DNA of 42,568 nt from Candidatus Methylomirabilota bacterium (GTDB taxonomy: Bacteria > Methylomirabilota > Methylomirabilia > Methylomirabilales > 2-02-FULL-66-22). The DNA lies in assembly GCA_016209735.1 (NCBI GenBank), contig JACQVN010000024.1:1-42568 (forward strand), given 5' to 3'. Positions 40,250 to 42,568 of this stretch are shown here, in pieces. The first letter of the stretch is position 1; each line of letters starts with the position of its first letter. Below the pieces are notes generated by a model. The model was not told the DNA's origin. It did no database searches and saw only the letters and a program-made list of their open reading frames with translations. Position numbers and translations under genes: made by a program.

Positions 40250-40594
40250 ATGACAAGCACCGCCATTCCATGGAATCGCCGTAGGCCTGACCACCCCCGA
40301 TTCCCGCTAAAGGCCCCTGCGCTGGCAACCAGAGCCATGCCCATCGAGCACACTGCCGAAGGGGAGTGTCTGGATCTCAGTCGAGGAGGAGTGGGGCTCC
40401 GGCTCGGACGGGACGTGGCCGTCGGGGCGCCGGTTCGACTGACGCTCCGCCTGAAACGGCAGCCCCCTCTGACTGTCCAGGGCAGGATTGCCTGGATCCG
40501 TCCGCACCCGGATCTTCCGGGATGGGCGGTGGGCGTTCAATTTCACGAAGAGCTTGACGGCGAGCTGGTTGCGGAGATCGCCAACGGGGAATAG
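40250..40594 (+). CDS. PilZ-domain protein
   Basis: A 114-aa PilZ domain: RRRPDHPRFPLKAPAL gives the N-terminal Arg motif, CLDLSRGGVGLRLG the D/NxSxxG motif, and IAWIRPHPDLPGWAVGVQFH the final strands. The ATG at 40250 gives a protein consisting of the domain alone; its Shine-Dalgarno is weak. An in-frame extension upstream runs antisense over the vapC remnant and is rejected. The start lies at the truncation point of vapC, so the gene may have arrived with the event that broke that toxin. Confidence 0.72.
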   Translation: MTSTAIPWNRRRPDHPRFPLKAPALATRAMPIEHTAEGECLDLSRGGVGLRLGRDVAVGAPVRLTLRLKRQPPLTVQGRIAWIRPHPDLPGWAVGVQFHEELDGELVAEIANGE

Positions 40595-40626
40595 CCGCCG
40601 TGGGAACGGAAGGGCGATTGCAGCGC

Positions 40627-40648
40627 GTAGGGCGGGCTCTGCCCGCCG
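40627..40648. repeat. GTAGGGCGGGC hairpin
   Basis: GTAGGGCGGGCTCTGCCCGCC is a short GC hairpin of the same family as 16625-16650 and 36371-36397. It lies just after the PilZ gene. Confidence 0.6.
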
Positions 40649-40805
40649 CTGACCGCCGGCGCCGCCCCTGGTAGTATGCCCTCTTGACCACTTTCTTCGA
40701 AAGAAGCGATCCAGAGCGACAATCCCAAGTAGGATCGAAAGGCCAACGCTTGACAGGGCTTCGGATGGGTGTTAAGAGAGGGCTTGGGAAGGAGCGGGGT
40801 AGGAC

Positions 40806-41378
40806 ATGCCAATTCAAACGGGCGAGCGTCCGCCGGCCGGAAAGATTATCCTCACCTACGACGACTACGCGGCGATTCCAAGCGACCGGAATCGGTACGA
40901 GATCTTAGAGGGGGACCTCTTCGTGACGCACGCGCCGACCTCCCAGCATCAGCGCGTGTCCCGCAACCTGCAATTCGCGATTCACCAATTCACCAAACAG
41001 CACGCGCTCGGCGAGGTCTTCGCCGCGCCCATTGACCTGATCCTCGAAGCCACCACGGTTGCCCAGCCCGACCTTGTCTTTGTTTCGTGCGCCCGCTGGT
41101 CCATCGTGACTCCCCGGGGAATCGAGGGGCAGCCGGATTTGGTCGTGGAGATTTTATCGCCTGCGACCGTGCCGACCGACCGGACGACCAAGGCGCGAGT
41201 GTACGCCCGATACCGCATCCCGCACTACTGGATTGCGGACCCCGCGGAGCGCGTTCTGGAGGCCTACGAATTGTCAGGCGATGTCTACCGCCTCGCCGCG
41301 CGGGCGATCGGCGCGTCCGACTTTTCCCCGGCCCTGTTCCCCGGTCTCACCATCCCGCTTGCCGACATCTGGGTGTAG
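40806..41378 (+). CDS. Uma2-family (DUF820) putative endonuclease
   Basis: A 190-aa Uma2/DUF820 protein, a PD-(D/E)XK-fold family common in accessory DNA of uncertain function. It shows LTYDDYAAIPSDRNRYEILE at the N-terminus, VAQPDLVFVS, and the catalytic-type GQPDLVVEILSPAT followed by TTKARVYARYRIPHYWIADP. A GGAG lies upstream of the ATG, with a long leader. The 3' end overlaps, in antisense, the DUF104 gene. A nuclease role is inferred from the fold only. Confidence 0.88.
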   Translation: MPIQTGERPPAGKIILTYDDYAAIPSDRNRYEILEGDLFVTHAPTSQHQRVSRNLQFAIHQFTKQHALGEVFAAPIDLILEATTVAQPDLVFVSCARWSIVTPRGIEGQPDLVVEILSPATVPTDRTTKARVYARYRIPHYWIADPAERVLEAYELSGDVYRLAARAIGASDFSPALFPGLTIPLADIWV

Positions 41379-41599
41379 CCCCCTGCTTCGAGAGACGGGA
41401 CGCCCTCGATTTCTCTGAGACTTGTCTTGATTCGCGGCTGCGCAAATCCTTCGGCCGCCTCGGCGAGCAGTTCGGGGGCCAGATCATCCAGCGCAGTGAC
41501 GACGATGGATACTTGCCGGTCCTCGGGAAGATCGACTTCAACCAAGGGTCTGAAGACGCCGTCTTCAAAAACGGCCTCGATGGCTCGATGCGCTGTCAT
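41285..41599 (-). CDS. DUF104 / AF2212-like antitoxin, orphan
   Basis: The ATG at 41599 (AAGGA upstream) opens MTAHRAIEAVFEDGVFRPLV, then EVDLPEDRQVSIVVTALDDL, the signature of the small DUF104/AF2212-like antitoxins usually paired with VapC. The frame gives 104 aa, longer than the usual 60-75; the last 30 or so residues are antisense to the Uma2 gene and unlike the family. No toxin gene follows directly; a VapC C-terminal remnant lies about 1.0 kb further on the same strand. It is probably the surviving half of a broken toxin-antitoxin pair. Confidence 0.68.
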   Translation of the reverse strand: MTAHRAIEAVFEDGVFRPLVEVDLPEDRQVSIVVTALDDLAPELLAEAAEGFAQPRIKTSLREIEGVPSLEAGGYTQMSASGMVRPGNRAGEKSDAPIARAARR

Positions 41600-41751
41600 T
41601 CTGGCGGTCCTTTTTCGACAAAGCTTCGGGAGTCGAGGAGACAATCAACTCATAGCCGGATGCCCGAGCAGGGTCAAGACCGAAGAGCGACGGGCCGAAG
41701 ACCAAATGAGAAAGGGCAGAGGAGGCGCAGCGAGATTCCGCCCAAAGGCGG

Positions 41752-41903
41752 GACAGAAGGCAGGAGGCGGAGTGCGACCCGTTCGGGCGCTTCTTGCTGC
41801 CTACCCCATTCTGCGTACCGCTTATTCGTCGTTCCGGCTGCATACTGCGTTCTGCCTACTGCCTACTAATGCAACAATCTGAAATCTACCATCTGAAATC
41901 CCC
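41752..41903. repeat. Heptad arrays, GGCAGGA and GAAATCT words
   Basis: GACAGAA, GGCAGGA, GGCGGAG (41752-41772) face CTGC-ended 7-mers on the other side (CTACCCC, ATTCTGC, GTACCGC, then ATACTGC, GTTCTGC, CTACTGC, CTACTAA, about 41801-41870). A short run CAATCT, GAAATCT, ACCATCT, GAAATCC (41875-41901) of a second word family leads up to the next gene. No other gene is seen in 41600-41921. Confidence 0.7.
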
Positions 41904-41921
41904 AAGGGGCAAGGGCGAGTG

Positions 41922-42167
41922 ATGCACCGGGCGGACAGGGCGTGGGCGGCTTGGCGGGGCGGCTGCCGGGTTCTCGATCCGATGCGGATGGCCGCCCTCG
42001 GCGCGTTGCTAGCCTTGAGCACCCAGGTCGGGGTTGCGGGGGAGCGGCCTGCCGCCCCGAAAACGGGCTGGCCGCAGCGGCTGACGGTCGCCATCGTGCC
42101 GTACCAGGTGCCTCCCCAGAGCTTCGACGTCTGGACCCCGGTGGCGGACTTCCTTCAGGATCCATGA
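41922..42167 (+). pseudogene. Truncated PhnD-like phosphate/phosphonate-binding protein
   Basis: The 81-aa frame has an N-terminal signal-like stretch (MRMAALGALLALSTQVGVAG) followed by RLTVAIVPYQVPPQSFDVWT, then PVADFLQDP and a TGA. The VAIVPYQ...F..W.PVADFL pattern is the start of PhnD-type periplasmic binding proteins of about 280-300 aa. The remaining roughly 230 residues are missing; the following 250 nt are non-coding and repeat-rich. I infer a gene remnant; a short exported protein is possible but less likely. Confidence 0.6.
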
Positions 42168-42275
42168 CAGGAGCAGCGTCCTGGCCGTGCCAATTGACAA
42201 CCCGCATAGGACAGGATAAAAAGGCAGCAGTTTGGGATTCTTCCTGACGGCGGGGGTGAGGTTCCATGACGACCC

Positions 42276-42409
42276 GATTGAAAATTGCAGAGTGCGGATT
42301 GAAGAACCATTTGCGATTTGCAAATTGCGATTGGAAGAACCACCGGCGCTTACTTCCCAAATCGCAAATCGGCAATCGAAAATCGCAAATGGGGTGAATC
42401 TGAAATCGT
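42276..42409. repeat. Inverted heptad array, GATTGCA / CAAATCG words
   Basis: GATTGAA, AATTGCA, GAGTGCG, GATTGAA, then TTGCGAT, TTGCAAA, TTGCGAT (42276-42332) are followed by CAAATCG, CAAATCG, GCAATCG, AAAATCG, CAAATGG (42358-42392). A GAATCT, GAAATCG pair follows, just before the GGGGGAG ribosome site of the next gene. Confidence 0.78.
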
Positions 42410-42422
42410 CAAAGGGGGAGTC

Positions 42423-42568
42423 ATGCCAGCCGGAAAACGGATTCTCGTGGCGGACGACGATTCTCCCGTCAGGCGTCTCATTGCCGATGCTCTGCGCGAC
42501 GCGGGCTATCACGTCTCGGAGGCCTCGGACGGCCTGGAGGTCCTGAGGTGCCTTCAGGCAGAGCCGCC
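42423..42568 (+). CDS. Response regulator receiver, partial (runs off the window)
   Basis: The first 48 residues are visible: MPAGKRILVADDDSPVRRLI, then ADALRDAGYHVSEASDGLEV and further. The acidic triplet D11-D13 and the DG.EVL segment are typical of a CheY-like receiver domain. A strong GGGGGAG lies 3 nt before the ATG. The phospho-acceptor Asp and any output domain are beyond the edge. Its start differs from the two REC-PATAN regulators, so it is a third type of regulator in this neighbourhood. Confidence 0.85.
   Translation, partial: MPAGKRILVADDDSPVRRLIADALRDAGYHVSEASDGLEVLRCLQAEP

Noticed and set aside
42162-42270. A TCCATGAC direct repeat flanking about 100 nt, like a target-site duplication
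   Set aside because: The inner ends show no terminal inverted repeats, and the truncated PhnD-like frame would still stop at the same TGA without the segment.
1-42568. tRNA, rRNA or known riboswitch genes
   Set aside because: No cloverleaf, rRNA core or recognised aptamer core was found by reading. A covariance-model search would be decisive.

Overview
The window is one contiguous, visibly GC-rich stretch of a bacterial chromosome. The gene set points to an uncultured Gram-negative bacterium: a lipoprotein-type alkaline phosphatase, a TAXI-type periplasmic receptor, PilZ and DUF4388/PATAN response regulators, and an MTAP-type MtnP. I suspect a Methylomirabilota/Rokubacteria-like or Desulfobacterota-like lineage. 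No rRNA or marker is present to prove this, so the assignment is only a guess.

Layout. 1-830 (minus): a MazF/PemK toxin with a ribbon-helix-helix-like antitoxin. 989-13240 (minus): a large catabolic locus. In transcription order it encodes a LacI-type regulator, a DegT-type aminotransferase, a sugar-isomerase-like TIM barrel, a Gfo/Idh/MocA oxidoreductase, an inositol-monophosphatase-family enzyme, a second Gfo/Idh/MocA oxidoreductase, an ABC importer (binding protein, two permeases, ATPase) and a creatininase-family amidohydrolase. Together these look like uptake and breakdown of a cyclitol, keto-sugar or amino-cyclitol. 13948-14812 (plus): a small protein overlapping a nucleotidyltransferase. 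15039-17841 (plus): a secreted alkaline phosphatase and an FAH-fold protein. 18184-19786: a PilZ protein, an exported protein and a second, Pro-rich exported protein. 19850-22175 (minus): two tandem YchF-like ATPases. 22528-25863 (plus): a TAXI receptor, a predicted exonuclease and MtaB. 25933-28441: a DNA methyltransferase and a truncated BsuBI/PstI-like restriction enzyme. 28405-33218: a DapA-family lyase, a ThDP enzyme, MtnP and a PfkB kinase. 33379-36284: two tandem REC-PATAN-PilZ regulators. 36644-39322: UvrA. 39323-42568: decayed accessory DNA holding a vapC remnant, PilZ, Uma2, a DUF104 antitoxin and a truncated PhnD-like gene, then the start of a third response regulator.

The most unusual property is what lies between the genes. 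Most junctions carry arrays of degenerate 7-nt words (8-nt in two places), arranged as an array, a spacer, and an array of the reverse-complement word. The words recur in families: GTTACGC, GTACGGC+1, NNGAACC, GATTGCA, CAATGAC, GGCAGGA and GCTCATG. The arms run into genes. They encode C-terminal tails and stop codons, or run up to the start codon in exact 7-nt register. A second family of long hairpins (TARCCCGn...ATTATTCnCG) supplies stop codons to several other genes. Other palindrome families fill much of the remaining intergenic DNA. This junction architecture is the best candidate here for something not yet described.
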